This document shows positions 1 to 7,007 of a stretch of 64,000 bases of DNA, piece after piece. The first letter of the stretch is position 1; each line of letters starts with the position of its first letter. The notes under the pieces are model-generated. The model ran no database searches, was not told where the DNA came from, and worked only from the letters and a program-made list of their open reading frames with translations. This DNA is from an uncultured Isoptericola sp. (GTDB taxonomy: Bacteria; Actinomycetota; Actinomycetes; Actinomycetales; Cellulomonadaceae): positions 1 to 64,000 of the forward strand of contig CANMFP010000011.1 of NCBI GenBank assembly GCA_947497265.1. The letters run 5' to 3'. The translations under genes were made by a program, and so were the position numbers.

Positions 1-279
1 GTCGACCGCGAGCCGTGCAAGGAGCATCGCCGGCACGGGGTAGCGGCGTCTGCGTCCCATCGCTGACTCACCGTCGGCCGCTGACAGCTCGAAGGTGCGC
101 ATGGAGAAGTAGCCGGCGACGCGCTGAGCCTCCTCGTCGAGCAGCAATGTGGTGCGGACGTTGTCCTTCTTCTCGCTCTGACTGGCGTAGCGGGCGAGCC
201 ATTCGTTGAGCTCCGGCTCTCCGCAGTCGAACGGATGGAGCTTGATGGCCGCCGAGGTGAACGGCCGCGCGATGAGCAT
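1..279 (-). CDS. GNAT acetyltransferase, TacT-like, cut by the window edge
   Basis: Reading the minus strand from an ATG at 279 gives 93 residues that run off the left edge. The N-terminal pattern is that of toxin-type GNAT acetyltransferases (TacT/AtaT group): HPFDCGEPELNEWL near residue 15, then KKDNVRTTLL, GYFSMRTFELS, and PVPAMLLARLAVD just before the acetyl-CoA loop, which lies outside the window. Family members acetylate the amino group of charged tRNA; that this one does so is inference. Partners of this family are usually small DUF1778 (RHH) antitoxins encoded immediately upstream; no such gene is visible in 280-600 on this strand, so it may be an orphan or a housekeeping GNAT. A GGAAAG about 12 nt before the ATG is the only ribosome-site candidate; a GTG further upstream is possible. 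Confidence 0.75.
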   Translation of the reverse strand, partial: MLIARPFTSAAIKLHPFDCGEPELNEWLARYASQSEKKDNVRTTLLLDEEAQRVAGYFSMRTFELSAADGESAMGRRRRYPVPAMLLARLAVD

Positions 280-403
280 CGTCGTTGGTGCCTTTCCGAC
301 CGCCAGGACTCGAGCGGTCGCCACCCTACGGCGAGGCGGCGACAGGGATGCGTGCAGGCGGGAGCCGCCGTCGTCGGGGAGCGCTGCTCGCTCGCGTTCC
401 GGC

Positions 404-427
404 CCCGCACCGACCGCCGAGCATCCG
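404..427. repeat. Dispersed 24-nt repeat, copy 1 (copy 2 at 1468-1491)
   Basis: The 24 bases here recur at 1468-1491 with a single difference (C to T at the 11th base). Both copies are outside recognised genes in the left accessory stretch. They suggest local duplication of intergenic sequence. Confidence 0.6.
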
Positions 428-443
428 GCCGGCTCCGGCCCGC

Positions 444-494
444 GTCAAGGGCGCCTGCGGCGTCGCTGCGCGATGGCCTGCGGCCACCCTTGAC
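444..494. repeat. Imperfect inverted repeat in an intergenic stretch
   Basis: Two arms of about 19 nt begin GTCAAGGG and end CCCTTGAC, with a GC-rich loop around 465-475. The outer 8 bp are perfect, and about 16 of 19 positions pair overall. The surrounding 280-572 region holds no recognisable gene. The element could be a terminator for a neighbour or a dispersed hairpin repeat; there is no U-tract. Confidence 0.5.
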
Positions 495-512
495 CCGGAC
501 CTCCGCCGACCT

Positions 513-550
513 CCTGTGCTCCGCTATCGGCACGGCGCCTCCGTGTGTCC
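513..550. repeat. Dispersed 38-nt repeat, copy 1 (copy 2 at 2021-2058)
   Basis: These bases match 2021-2058 at about 32 of 38 positions, including an unbroken TGCTCCGCTATCGG. Copy 2 overlaps the start and ribosome-binding site of the small membrane protein at 1758-2021 on the minus strand. Copy 1 may therefore be a duplicated 5' region without its gene. Confidence 0.5.
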
Positions 551-572
551 CAGCCTGGCGTACGGTCAACGC

Positions 573-827
573 GTGGACGAACTTCCGATCGGACTGCGAA
601 CTCTTCCTACGGCCAAGACCAAGGATGAACTCGTGAACGCGATCTGGGACCTCCGTGACTCGGCCCACGACGCCCCCGACGGATGGACCCCGTTCACAGC
701 AGAGGTGTTCTTCCAGAGCCTTGGCGAAGAGCTCGAACGGGAGCCGGCCGACGGCGGTAGCGCTGTGCCGGCTGATCTCTTGGCCCGAGCCGTCCGTAGG
801 GCACGCGAGTCGGCGAAGGCTCGCTAG
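573..827 (+). CDS. Small conserved-looking hypothetical protein
   Basis: An 84-residue protein is read from a GTG start, beginning VDELPIGLRTLPTAKTKDEL. I chose this start because a -10-like TACGGT (561-566) lies exactly 6 nt upstream, the spacing seen at many leaderless genes in this window. The reading frame is open further upstream but there has atypical composition. The protein is acidic and mostly helical, with a central WTPFTAEVFFQSLGEELE segment; its outline loosely resembles small DUF7660-like proteins often found near toxin or immunity genes. I cannot assign a function. It lies between the GNAT gene and the DUF4259 gene and is not obviously in an operon. Confidence 0.5.
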   Translation: MDELPIGLRTLPTAKTKDELVNAIWDLRDSAHDAPDGWTPFTAEVFFQSLGEELEREPADGGSAVPADLLARAVRRARESAKAR

Positions 828-996
828 GACCAACTCGGTGTTCGCCGGTGAGGTCGCCACCTAGCCTCCTCTTTGGTGTCCAGTCGAGTCCCGAAGCATC
901 TGTCGCACTGCACATCGAGTCCCGGCATCGGCCAGGCCAGGAGCGAGATCGTCCAACCAGACCGACTCGTCCTAGGCGTGCGACCGAAGCTCGCGG

Positions 997-1386
997 TTAC
1001 CTCTCGGACGGCATCGCGCCACGCGAAGCCTCGAGCCACTCGTCAAGGCTCGGCGTTTCCTCCCAGAGTCCGTACAACTCAGACTCCTTGCTTCCGGTCA
1101 ACGCACGATCAATCTGAGCGCGGGTCCACGCGACTCGTTCGGCAGTGACATGTCCCGCGAAGGTCGCGAGGTCGGTGCCCTCCGGGGCCTCGGCACCTGG
1201 CTCACCACGAACCACGCGGATGAGTGCCCCGAGGGCGATCGCGTATACACCGCCATCGGCCCCGAGGTACTCGGGGTCATCGAAAGCCCACTGAATGTCA
1301 TCGAAAGTAAACTCGGATGACGAGACCTCATCGACGAGGTCCAAGGCGCTGTCGTTGTCAAAGGGTCCAGTGTTCCAAGCTCCCAT
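997..1386 (-). CDS. DUF4259 domain protein
   Basis: The protein has 129 residues and starts MGAWNTGPFDNDSALDL, the hallmark opening of DUF4259 proteins (MGAWG.GPFDNDDA). The rest is acidic with the typical YAIALGALIRVVRGEPG middle section and a C-terminal helix ending EWLEASRGAMPSER. The function of the family is unknown; members often sit in accessory regions or near polymorphic-toxin immunity genes. The start at 1386 is supported by the family N-terminus and by a -10-like TAACAT ending 7 nt before the ATG, so the mRNA is probably leaderless. A longer in-frame extension upstream is arginine-rich and unlikely to be coding. Confidence 0.85.
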   Translation of the reverse strand: MGAWNTGPFDNDSALDLVDEVSSSEFTFDDIQWAFDDPEYLGADGGVYAIALGALIRVVRGEPGAEAPEGTDLATFAGHVTAERVAWTRAQIDRALTGSKESELYGLWEETPSLDEWLEASRGAMPSER

Positions 1387-1757
1387 GGCGGCGATGTTAG
1401 CGGAGCCACGACCGAAGATGACAGGCGCAGCAGTGGAATTTTCGCCGGTTGCCGGTGGGCGCGCCAGCCCGCACCGATCGCCGAGCATCCGCGAAGTCTG
1501 GGCCACGCGTCGTCGTCGGCGTCGGCAAGCTGGGCGCCACTCTTGAGAGTCATGCCGCCGGTATCGATGCTGGCCAGCAATGCGCCAGTCTGCGATCACG
1601 TCGCGGCTCCGCCGTGCGGTCGGCCTCCCGGCCAAGGCTCGCGGTCCGCTCGCAAGCTCGCTCCGAGCACCTCATGCGTCCGACCCGCGGGGCACGACGA
1701 AGCCGACCCGCGTCATGAGGACCGCCCTACGGTCCTCCGGCTGCTTGGTGAGCGTCT
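1387..1757. other. Gene-poor stretch
   Basis: I see no credible gene here. The stretch holds the promoter of the DUF4259 gene, one copy of the 24-nt dispersed repeat (1468-1491), and short open frames of poor composition. It may contain decayed remnants of a former gene, but nothing recognisable. Confidence 0.5.
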
Positions 1758-2021
1758 CTAATCCTCCGGCTGCGGGCTCGTGCGCCCCATCGCCTCGAGC
1801 TGTATCCGAATGCCCATGATCTCGTCGCGCGTCTTCGCGTTCGACCGCAGGACCAGACCGACGACGAAGAGGATGATGCCCGGGATGAGGAAGAGCAAGG
1901 ATTCTTCGGCGCCAGGTTCGCCTACGCCCCAGACGAGGCCGATTCCCAAGAGGAGTGCACCGGTGACAGTCGCGGTCATGGCCAGGATTCTTCCAGGTCG
2001 TCGGCTCTTTCCGCCAGCCAC
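1758..2021 (-). CDS. Small two-TM membrane protein
   Basis: An 87-residue protein is read from GTG at 2021, preceded by GGAG five bases upstream. Two hydrophobic segments are clear (about residues 16-33 and 42-58: TGALLLGIGLVWGVG and LFLIPGIILFVVGLVL), followed by a basic and polar tail ending QLEAMGRTSPQPED. The N-terminus is basic. No domain is recognised. An alternative ATG lies 14 codons in (MTATVTG). It stands alone, divergent from the gene at 2183. Its 5' end overlaps copy 2 of a dispersed 38-nt repeat. Confidence 0.6.
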   Translation of the reverse strand: MAGGKSRRPGRILAMTATVTGALLLGIGLVWGVGEPGAEESLLFLIPGIILFVVGLVLRSNAKTRDEIMGIRIQLEAMGRTSPQPED

Positions 2022-2182
2022 CTATGCTCCGCTATCGGTACGGTGCCTCGAAGTGTCCTACGGTGGTGATTCGGCCGATCGCGTTGCCGACGTAGGAGGG
2101 CCAGCACTTGCAACACTCTGCGGTGATGACGCGCCTTCGTCCCGGGTAGGGTGAGGCTCGCTGCCGAACCAGGAGGCGACGC

Positions 2183-2530
2183 ATGGACGCGGCCCCCCGA
2201 ACCGATGAGCCGAGCGCGCCGCCGGCGAGGTCCTCTGATCCGCCCGGCCCTGGCCCCGTCAGAAACGCTATGATGGCTGTCGCTTTCATGGCGCAGGCCG
2301 TCGTCGCGTTCTTCTTCGCATCGGATTGGCTGACGCATCTCGGCGAGCGGCTGGTATCTCCCGCTGCCGGTCCGTCGGGCCTGAGCGCCGTGACGCTCCT
2401 GGTATTCTTCGGGATCTTCGCGACGCAGTTCGTCGTCCTGGCGCTGCGCCGGTGGCACCCGGTGCGGGTGGTCTCCATGACAACGCTGCTGATGCTCGTG
2501 GTGTGGTCGCTGGCATCCAGGACGGCCTAG
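2183..2530 (+). CDS. Three-TM membrane protein of unknown function
   Basis: The protein has 115 residues. A proline-rich cytoplasmic N-terminus (about 28 residues) is followed by three hydrophobic segments: AMMAVAFMAQAVVAFFFA, AVTLLVFFGIFATQFVVLAL and VSMTTLLMLVVWSLA. The start is supported by AGGAGG six bases before the ATG. The stop overlaps the stop of the convergent HxlR regulator by 4 nt. There is no recognisable family; a role in the regulator's pathway is possible but unsupported. Confidence 0.65.
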   Translation: MDAAPRTDEPSAPPARSSDPPGPGPVRNAMMAVAFMAQAVVAFFFASDWLTHLGERLVSPAAGPSGLSAVTLLVFFGIFATQFVVLALRRWHPVRVVSMTTLLMLVVWSLASRTA

Positions 2531-3000
2531 CGGTTCGTGCTCTCGTCCGCGAGCTGGGCGACGACGCTGTCGTCGCCCACGAACACGCTGCCACCACGGC
2601 TCACGGTCTCGCGCACGCGTGCGATCGCCTCGGTCTTGTTCGCCTTGACGTACGTGATCCAGTCCGGGGGCGCCTGCGTCTGGGGATCCACGCCCGCGCT
2701 CCACTCCGCCATCTCCAGGAGGAGGGGAATGAGGTCCAGGCCACGCTCGGTGAGGGAATAGCGAACGCGCCGCTTGTCTGCGGGGTCGGGTGACCGGTGC
2801 AGCACGCCGGCCTGGACGAGCCCGTCGAGCCGTGCCGCCAGCACGCTGGGCGCGATGGCCTCCTCCGAGGCGAGAAAACCGTTGAACGTGTGCTTGTCGG
2901 AGTACACGACGTCGCGCACGATGAGCAGCGACCACGGGTCGCCGAAGGCCTCGAGCCCGAAGTTGATCGGGCAGTGCGACTTGCCGCCGGACCTCTTCAC
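2527..3000 (-). CDS. HxlR-family transcriptional regulator
   Basis: A 157-residue winged-helix protein starts at GTG (VKRSGGKSHCPINFGLEAFG) with GGAGGT six bases upstream. HxlR signatures are present: a cysteine near the N-terminus (SHCPI), GDPWSLLIVRDV, then SVLAARLDGLVQAGVLHR as the recognition-helix region and the wing DPADKRRVRYSLTERG. The C-terminal part (DWITYVKANKTEAIARVRE) is typical of the HxlR subgroup paired with SRPBCC proteins. It is divergent from such a gene at 3105, and the gap between them carries a perfect palindrome (3022-3036). The likely role is control of the divergent gene and of itself. Confidence 0.9.
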   Translation of the reverse strand: MKRSGGKSHCPINFGLEAFGDPWSLLIVRDVVYSDKHTFNGFLASEEAIAPSVLAARLDGLVQAGVLHRSPDPADKRRVRYSLTERGLDLIPLLLEMAEWSAGVDPQTQAPPDWITYVKANKTEAIARVRETVSRGGSVFVGDDSVVAQLADESTNR

Positions 3001-3021
3001 TAACTACCTCCACACTATTGA

Positions 3022-3036
3022 CTACGATGATCGTAG
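3022..3036. promoter_or_regulatory. Probable HxlR operator
   Basis: CTACGATGATCGTAG is a perfect 7-bp inverted repeat around one central G, in the gap between the divergent HxlR and SRPBCC genes and 22 nt upstream of the HxlR start. The position and symmetry fit an operator for the adjacent dimeric regulator. Binding is inferred. Confidence 0.65.
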
Positions 3037-3104
3037 CGTCTAGCGTCGATCTCACCGTGGCAGCGATCGGCCTCACAGTGGAGGCCCCGTCAGGAGTGAT
3101 CGAG

Positions 3105-3602
3105 ATGTCGCACCAACCCTCGGCGACAGTCGAGTCGAGCCGGACCGTCCCCGCACCGCCCGGCGACGTCTTCGCGGCGTTCACCGAGCCGAGCCTGCTC
3201 TCCCGCTGGTGGGCCGTGGACGGATTCGCTTGCACGACGGCGGAGCTGGACGTGCGTGAAGGCGGCGTGACCCTCACGGGGATGACCGCTCCGACCGAGT
3301 ACGGCGGCGGCACCACGTACAACACCTGGACGTACACGCGCGTGGACCACCCGCACCGCCTCGAGTACACGATGCGGTTCGCCACGGAAGACGGCACGGC
3401 GCTGACTCCTGGCGACGACGGCGTCCCGTCCGGTATGCCCGACGGGACGCCGCACGTCGTCACGTTCGAACCGGTCGACGGTGGCACGCGGGTCACGGTC
3501 GTCGAGTCCGGGTATGCGGAGGGCCCAGGCCGCGACGGCTCCCAGATGGGCCTGGATCAGTGCATGGACAAGCTCGCTGGCCTGTTCCCTGGACGACGCT
3601 GA
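3105..3602 (+). CDS. SRPBCC (AHSA1-type START-like) protein
   Basis: The protein has 165 residues, starting MSHQPSATVESSRTVPAPPG with AGGAG upstream. The AHSA1 pattern is clear: PGDVFAAFTEPSLLSRWW, then EGGVTLTGMT, LEYTMRF, VTFEPVDGGTRVTVVESGY, and a C-terminal helix with a pair of glycines near LAGLFPG. The family forms a helix-grip fold binding hydrophobic ligands; the ligand here is unknown. Pairing with a divergent HxlR/ArsR-like regulator is the usual context. An upstream in-frame start at 3018 would run through the operator and is rejected. Confidence 0.9.
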   Translation: MSHQPSATVESSRTVPAPPGDVFAAFTEPSLLSRWWAVDGFACTTAELDVREGGVTLTGMTAPTEYGGGTTYNTWTYTRVDHPHRLEYTMRFATEDGTALTPGDDGVPSGMPDGTPHVVTFEPVDGGTRVTVVESGYAEGPGRDGSQMGLDQCMDKLAGLFPGRR

Positions 3603-3705
3603 CCGCGACGAAAGCCGATGCATCGTCGCTACCGGAGTGCCGCCGTCGGCCGCAACGGAACTCGCCGAGATCAGGCGCCCTTCGTCGGTCGCGGGTGCAG
3701 TGGCC

Positions 3706-3996
3706 TCAGCTCAGACGCTTCGCCAGGTGGACGGTGACGGTGTCGCCCACGTCCTTGCCGAGCTGCTTGCGCAGCTTCGCGTTGAGGGACAGCATCAGCT
3801 CACCGCGCCCGGTGGGCATGAGGCCGATGTTCTCGACCGGAACATCATCGACGGTGGCGTCGACCCGCACCGACCGTCCCGTCCCCAGCAGCTCGGCGGC
3901 ACCGGTGAGCTCGACGCAGGGCCAGGTCTCGCCCTTCACGTCGACGCCGATCGGCGCGGTGAACGTGTGGTCGAGTGTGGTGCTCGTGTCTGACAT
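3706..3996 (-). CDS. DUF1905 domain protein
   Basis: The 96-residue protein begins MSDTSTTLDHTFTAPIGVDV, with GGAGG six bases before the ATG. The DUF1905 pattern is visible: VDATVDDVPVENIGLMPTGRGELMLSLNAKLRKQLGKDVGDTVTVHL. The last part resembles a small beta-barrel seen in proteins annotated DUF1905 or YdeI/OmpD-associated. The function is unknown. It is a single gene downstream of and convergent with the SRPBCC gene. An in-frame extension to 4059 lacks a ribosome site and family similarity. Confidence 0.85.
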   Translation of the reverse strand: MSDTSTTLDHTFTAPIGVDVKGETWPCVELTGAAELLGTGRSVRVDATVDDVPVENIGLMPTGRGELMLSLNAKLRKQLGKDVGDTVTVHLAKRLS

Positions 3997-4169
3997 GGGA
4001 GTCCTCCGGGCTGGTCGACAGGTGTCCACCCCTAGACCGCCGCATCCCACTGATCTCATCGGTCACCGCCCGCTCTCACTCTCGAGCATCGACGCCGCCC
4101 ATGGCAGCGGCACCTCGGCCGGGTGGCCGACGACTCCGACGTGCCGGCGTGCCGCCGTCCGCTCCGTGG

Positions 4170-4622
4170 TCATCGCGTGGCGGCGACGGTCACGAGGACG
4201 AACGCGGTGATGATCAGGGCCAGGCGCACCAGGTGCAGGCGGTCCCAACGGCTTCGTTGGTCGCGCCAGTCGGCCGGAGCTGTCTCGGGAGTCCAGGTCT
4301 TCGACCGGTTGTTGATCGGGACGAGCAGCGCAACGGACATGATCACGCTGACGAGCAGCAGGGCGACCGCTGCCCAGGCGGGCCCCGCGGTGGTGGGCTC
4401 TGCCAGTGCCGTGCCGGCGACCAGGAGGACCGAGCCGATGTACCAGAACGGCATGACGCGTCCGAGCATGCGTGCCCCGTCGGAGCGTGCTGCGATCCCG
4501 GCGTCCCGGGGGAGCCGGTCGAAGATCGGATTCATGACGAACGCGACCGACAGCTCCACCCCCACCATCAGTCCGACGACAACCACAGCGACGATCGACA
4601 ACGATTCCATGACGCGCTCCAT
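4170..4622 (-). CDS. DUF1772 (anthrone oxygenase-like) membrane protein
   Basis: A 150-residue integral membrane protein with four hydrophobic segments. The DUF1772 pattern is present: an N-terminal helix VAVVVVGLMVGVELSVAF, NPIFDRLP, MPFWYIGSVLL, then VPINNRSKTW and WDRLHLVRLALIITAFVL. Relatives include anthrone oxygenases, but most bacterial members have no known substrate. It is divergent from a TetR regulator, and two palindromes in the shared gap (4635-4688) suggest that TetR controls it. The start at 4622 (MERVMESLS) or an internal Met at 4610 are both possible. Confidence 0.85.
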   Translation of the reverse strand: MERVMESLSIVAVVVVGLMVGVELSVAFVMNPIFDRLPRDAGIAARSDGARMLGRVMPFWYIGSVLLVAGTALAEPTTAGPAWAAVALLLVSVIMSVALLVPINNRSKTWTPETAPADWRDQRSRWDRLHLVRLALIITAFVLVTVAATR

Positions 4623-4634
4623 CCTCGGTTAGCG

Positions 4635-4650
4635 CCGCTAGATCTAGCGG
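4635..4650. promoter_or_regulatory. Probable TetR operator 1
   Basis: CCGCTAGATCTAGCGG is a perfect 16-bp palindrome 13 nt upstream of the DUF1772 gene. It shares the GCTAG core with a second palindrome at 4676-4688. Confidence 0.7.
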
Positions 4651-4675
4651 TGCTAGCGAATGTAGCAGCGATTGT

Positions 4676-4688
4676 CTAGCAGTGCTAG
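4676..4688. promoter_or_regulatory. Probable TetR operator 2, overlapping the TetR promoter
   Basis: CTAGCAGTGCTAG is a perfect 6-bp inverted repeat around one base. It overlaps a -10-like TAGAGT (4686-4691) that lies 8 nt before the TetR start codon, so binding would repress the regulator's own, probably leaderless, transcript. Confidence 0.6.
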
Positions 4689-4699
4689 AGTTTGGGCGC

Positions 4700-5287
4700 A
4701 TGACGACTCCCGCCGCGGCACGCCGAGCCCGTCAGCTCAAGGAACGGCGGTCGCAGATCGTCGGTGCGGCCCGCACCCTCGCCGAGACGGAGGGGTGGGA
4801 CGCCGTGACCATCCGCCGACTCGCCGACGCGATCGAGTACAGCCAGCCGGTGCTCTACGGGCACTTCCCGCAGGGCAGGACGGAGATCGTCACCGCCGTC
4901 GCGCTGGAGGGTTTCGAGGAGCTGGCGACCGCGCTCGCGCCGTCGGCGGACGTCCCCGTAGCGAGCGACGCCGAGCGCGTCCGGGCGCTCGTGACCGCCT
5001 ATCTCGGCTTCGCCGAGCGCCACCCGGCGACCTACGACGCGATGTTTCTGCTGCCCGTCCTCGTCCCGTTCGCCTCGGACGAGACGCCGGCGATCGTGCG
5101 AGCCGGGTTCGAGGCGATCGAGGGCGCACTCCACTCTCTCGACGACCCGCCAGCCGACTTGCCGACGACGGCGGAGGTGTTGTGGGGTGCCGTCCACGGC
5201 ATCGTCGCCCTCCGGCGCGCGGGACGCTTCCCGGCCGCGCACCAGGAGGAGCGGGTCGAGACGCTGGTGCGCCTCGTCGTCCGCTGA
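4700..5287 (+). CDS. TetR/AcrR-family regulator
   Basis: The protein has 195 residues from ATG 4700 (MTTPAAARRARQLKERRSQI). The N-terminal HTH is clear: IVGAARTLAETEGWDAVTIRRLADAIEYSQPVLYGHFPQGRTEIVTAV in about residues 18-65. The C-terminal half has the TetR_C pattern of small actinobacterial regulators (AYLGFAERHPATYDAMF). I preferred ATG 4700 to GTG 4682 because the earlier codon lies inside the operator and -10 box. It is divergent from the DUF1772 membrane protein, the likely target. Confidence 0.9.
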   Translation: MTTPAAARRARQLKERRSQIVGAARTLAETEGWDAVTIRRLADAIEYSQPVLYGHFPQGRTEIVTAVALEGFEELATALAPSADVPVASDAERVRALVTAYLGFAERHPATYDAMFLLPVLVPFASDETPAIVRAGFEAIEGALHSLDDPPADLPTTAEVLWGAVHGIVALRRAGRFPAAHQEERVETLVRLVVR

Positions 5288-5311
5288 CCCGGCCCGATGG
5301 CTGAACGTCGA

Positions 5312-6088
5312 TCAGCGGATCGACAAGCTCCTCGTGTCCGCGTCCCGCCGTCGCTCCTTCACCAGCAGCACGACGGCGACGACGACGCCTGCGACCGCGA
5401 GGAACGGGGCGACGAGTCCGGCCCAGGGGAGGCTCGACGAGAACGTCGAGAAGTCCCACAGGCCGTGGAGGAGTATCGCGGGGACCAGCGAGCCCGTCGA
5501 ACGGAACGCCAGGTAGTACACGGATCCGAGCCCGAACTGGATGACGACCTGGAGGAACGCCAGCGATCCGATGCCGAAGAAGAAGTTCGGCAGGTGCAGC
5601 AGCGAGAACAGCGCGGTGGACAGGAACCAGACACCCGTCTCGCCGAACCGGCTGCGCAGCGCGACGAAGAGCTGACCACGCGCGACGACCTCCTCGTTGA
5701 ACCCCACCAGGATGCTGCCGATCACGAGGAGGATCCACATCGTCATCGTGACGCGGGAGAACTCGCCGAACACCAGGTTGAGGATCGCGACCACGGCCAT
5801 GATCACCGGGACGACGGCGCCACTTCTCGGGAGCCGCTTCGTCTCGCGCAGAGCCGGCCGCCACCACCCGAAGGCCGAGAGGCCGACCAGGATCACGGCG
5901 AGGCCACCGCTGAGGGGCGCCACATACCACTTCGCCAGCGTCTCTTCGCTCTCCCCGACGCGGGCGTAGTCGATGCCGTTGACCATCCAGACGGCGTAGA
6001 AGACTGCCAGGTAGGTCACGAAGAGACCGAGGCCCAGCCAGACCCGAGGACGGACGCGCAAGGCTGTCACGCCGGACGTTGTGTGCAT
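5312..6088 (-). CDS. CPBP-family intramembrane metalloprotease
   Basis: A 258-residue polytopic membrane protein with the CPBP/Abi motifs: NEEVVARGQL (two Glu and Arg, residues about 131-140), FSLLHLPNFF (His about 165) and LLHGLWDF (His about 208, Asp about 212). These are the proposed metal-binding residues of the Rce1/CPBP family, which cleaves within or near membranes; bacterial members are linked to bacteriocin immunity or peptide maturation. The substrate is unknown. I chose the second ATG (6088) because a TTGACC and TCTACT promoter (6095-6125) would give a leaderless message starting there; the first ATG at 6106 falls between the -35 and -10. It is convergent with the TetR gene. Confidence 0.85.
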   Translation of the reverse strand: MHTTSGVTALRVRPRVWLGLGLFVTYLAVFYAVWMVNGIDYARVGESEETLAKWYVAPLSGGLAVILVGLSAFGWWRPALRETKRLPRSGAVVPVIMAVVAILNLVFGEFSRVTMTMWILLVIGSILVGFNEEVVARGQLFVALRSRFGETGVWFLSTALFSLLHLPNFFFGIGSLAFLQVVIQFGLGSVYYLAFRSTGSLVPAILLHGLWDFSTFSSSLPWAGLVAPFLAVAGVVVAVVLLVKERRRDADTRSLSIR

Positions 6089-6094
6089 GGCGGC

Positions 6095-6125
6095 AGTAGA
6101 GACCATGTTGTCCGAACACGGTCAA
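6095..6125 (-). promoter_or_regulatory. Promoter of the CPBP gene with a 19-bp spacer
   Basis: On the minus strand TTGACC (6125-6120) is followed by 19 nt and TCTACT (6100-6095), and the ATG at 6088 begins 6 nt later. The spacer holds TGTT-N5-AACA (6118-6106). Overlong 19-bp spacers are typical of MerR-controlled promoters, but no MerR gene is adjacent. Confidence 0.5.
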
Positions 6126-6138
6126 GCGCGCCGGCACG

Positions 6139-6918
6139 TCAGGCGATGAGCGACTGGCCCCCGTCGACGAACACCTCGGTGCCGGTCACGTGGCTCGCAG
6201 CGTCCGACACGAGGTAGGCGATGGCGTCGGCGACCTGCGCGGCCTCGCCCGACTCCTCGCCGGTCAGCGGGATCTGACCCTCCGGGTAGTCGGCCTCCAC
6301 GCCGAGGTCCTCGGTGTTGCGCTGCTCGGTGTTGTCCTCAATCTGGGTGTCGATCGCGCCCGGGCAGACGGAGTTCACGCGCACGCCGCGCGGACCCAGC
6401 TCGACGGCGGCCATGCGCGCGAACGCCACCTGGCCCGCCTTGCTCGTCGCGTAGGCCGACGCTCCGGAGTTGCTGAACGTGCGCGTCCCGTTGATCGACG
6501 AGACGACGACGACCGCGCCGCCCTGCCGCACGAGCAGGGGCACCGCGTATCGCACGGTGTGGAACGTCCCGGTGAGGTTGGTGTCGATCGTGCTGGCCCA
6601 CTCGTCCGGCTCCAGCTCCTCGAGCGGCGCCCAGACGCCGTTGACACCGGCGTTCGCGACGACGACGTCGAGTCGGCCGAGCTCTTGATCGACCCGTGCG
6701 AGCACGTCGCGGACCATGGCGGCGTCCTCGACGTTCGCCGCCACCGGGAGCGCCGTGCCGCCGTCGTGCCGGATCTCGGCCGCGATGTCGTCCGCGCTCT
6801 CCTGCCGGTGCCCGAGCGGCACCACCGTGGCGCCCTCGCGGGCCAGGCGCACCGCCGTGGCGCGCCCGATACCCGATCCAGCGCCCGTGACCAGCGCGAC
6901 CTTGCCGTCCATCGTCAT
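6139..6918 (-). CDS. SDR-family NAD(P)-dependent oxidoreductase
   Basis: The 259-residue protein is a classical short-chain dehydrogenase. The cofactor motif TGAGSGIG is at residues 11-18, NAG at 89-91, and the catalytic Ser (about 140-141, VVVVSSING), Tyr156 and Lys160 (YATSK) are all present. The C-terminus ends VTGTEVFVDGGQSLIA, as in glucose 1-dehydrogenase/3-oxoacyl-ACP-reductase-like members. The substrate cannot be read from sequence. A GGAGGGG sits just before the ATG. It is transcribed alone, upstream of and in the same direction as the CPBP gene. Confidence 0.9.
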   Translation of the reverse strand: MTMDGKVALVTGAGSGIGRATAVRLAREGATVVPLGHRQESADDIAAEIRHDGGTALPVAANVEDAAMVRDVLARVDQELGRLDVVVANAGVNGVWAPLEELEPDEWASTIDTNLTGTFHTVRYAVPLLVRQGGAVVVVSSINGTRTFSNSGASAYATSKAGQVAFARMAAVELGPRGVRVNSVCPGAIDTQIEDNTEQRNTEDLGVEADYPEGQIPLTGEESGEAAQVADAIAYLVSDAASHVTGTEVFVDGGQSLIA

Positions 6919-7007
6919 CGTGCCCCTCCCCGTGGTCGACGCCTCGACGCTAGCCAGGGCGGGGGCACCTCGCGCGCCGGGGGACTGGCCTCATGGAGTC
7001 GGGCGGT

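Noticed and set aside
280..600. A DUF1778-type antitoxin paired with the GNAT gene
   Set aside because: No minus-strand frame upstream of the GNAT start resembles an RHH antitoxin.
1976..3496. A 506-codon minus-strand frame spanning the HxlR and SRPBCC genes
   Set aside because: It crosses a divergent promoter and two well-supported genes and has no recognisable protein features.
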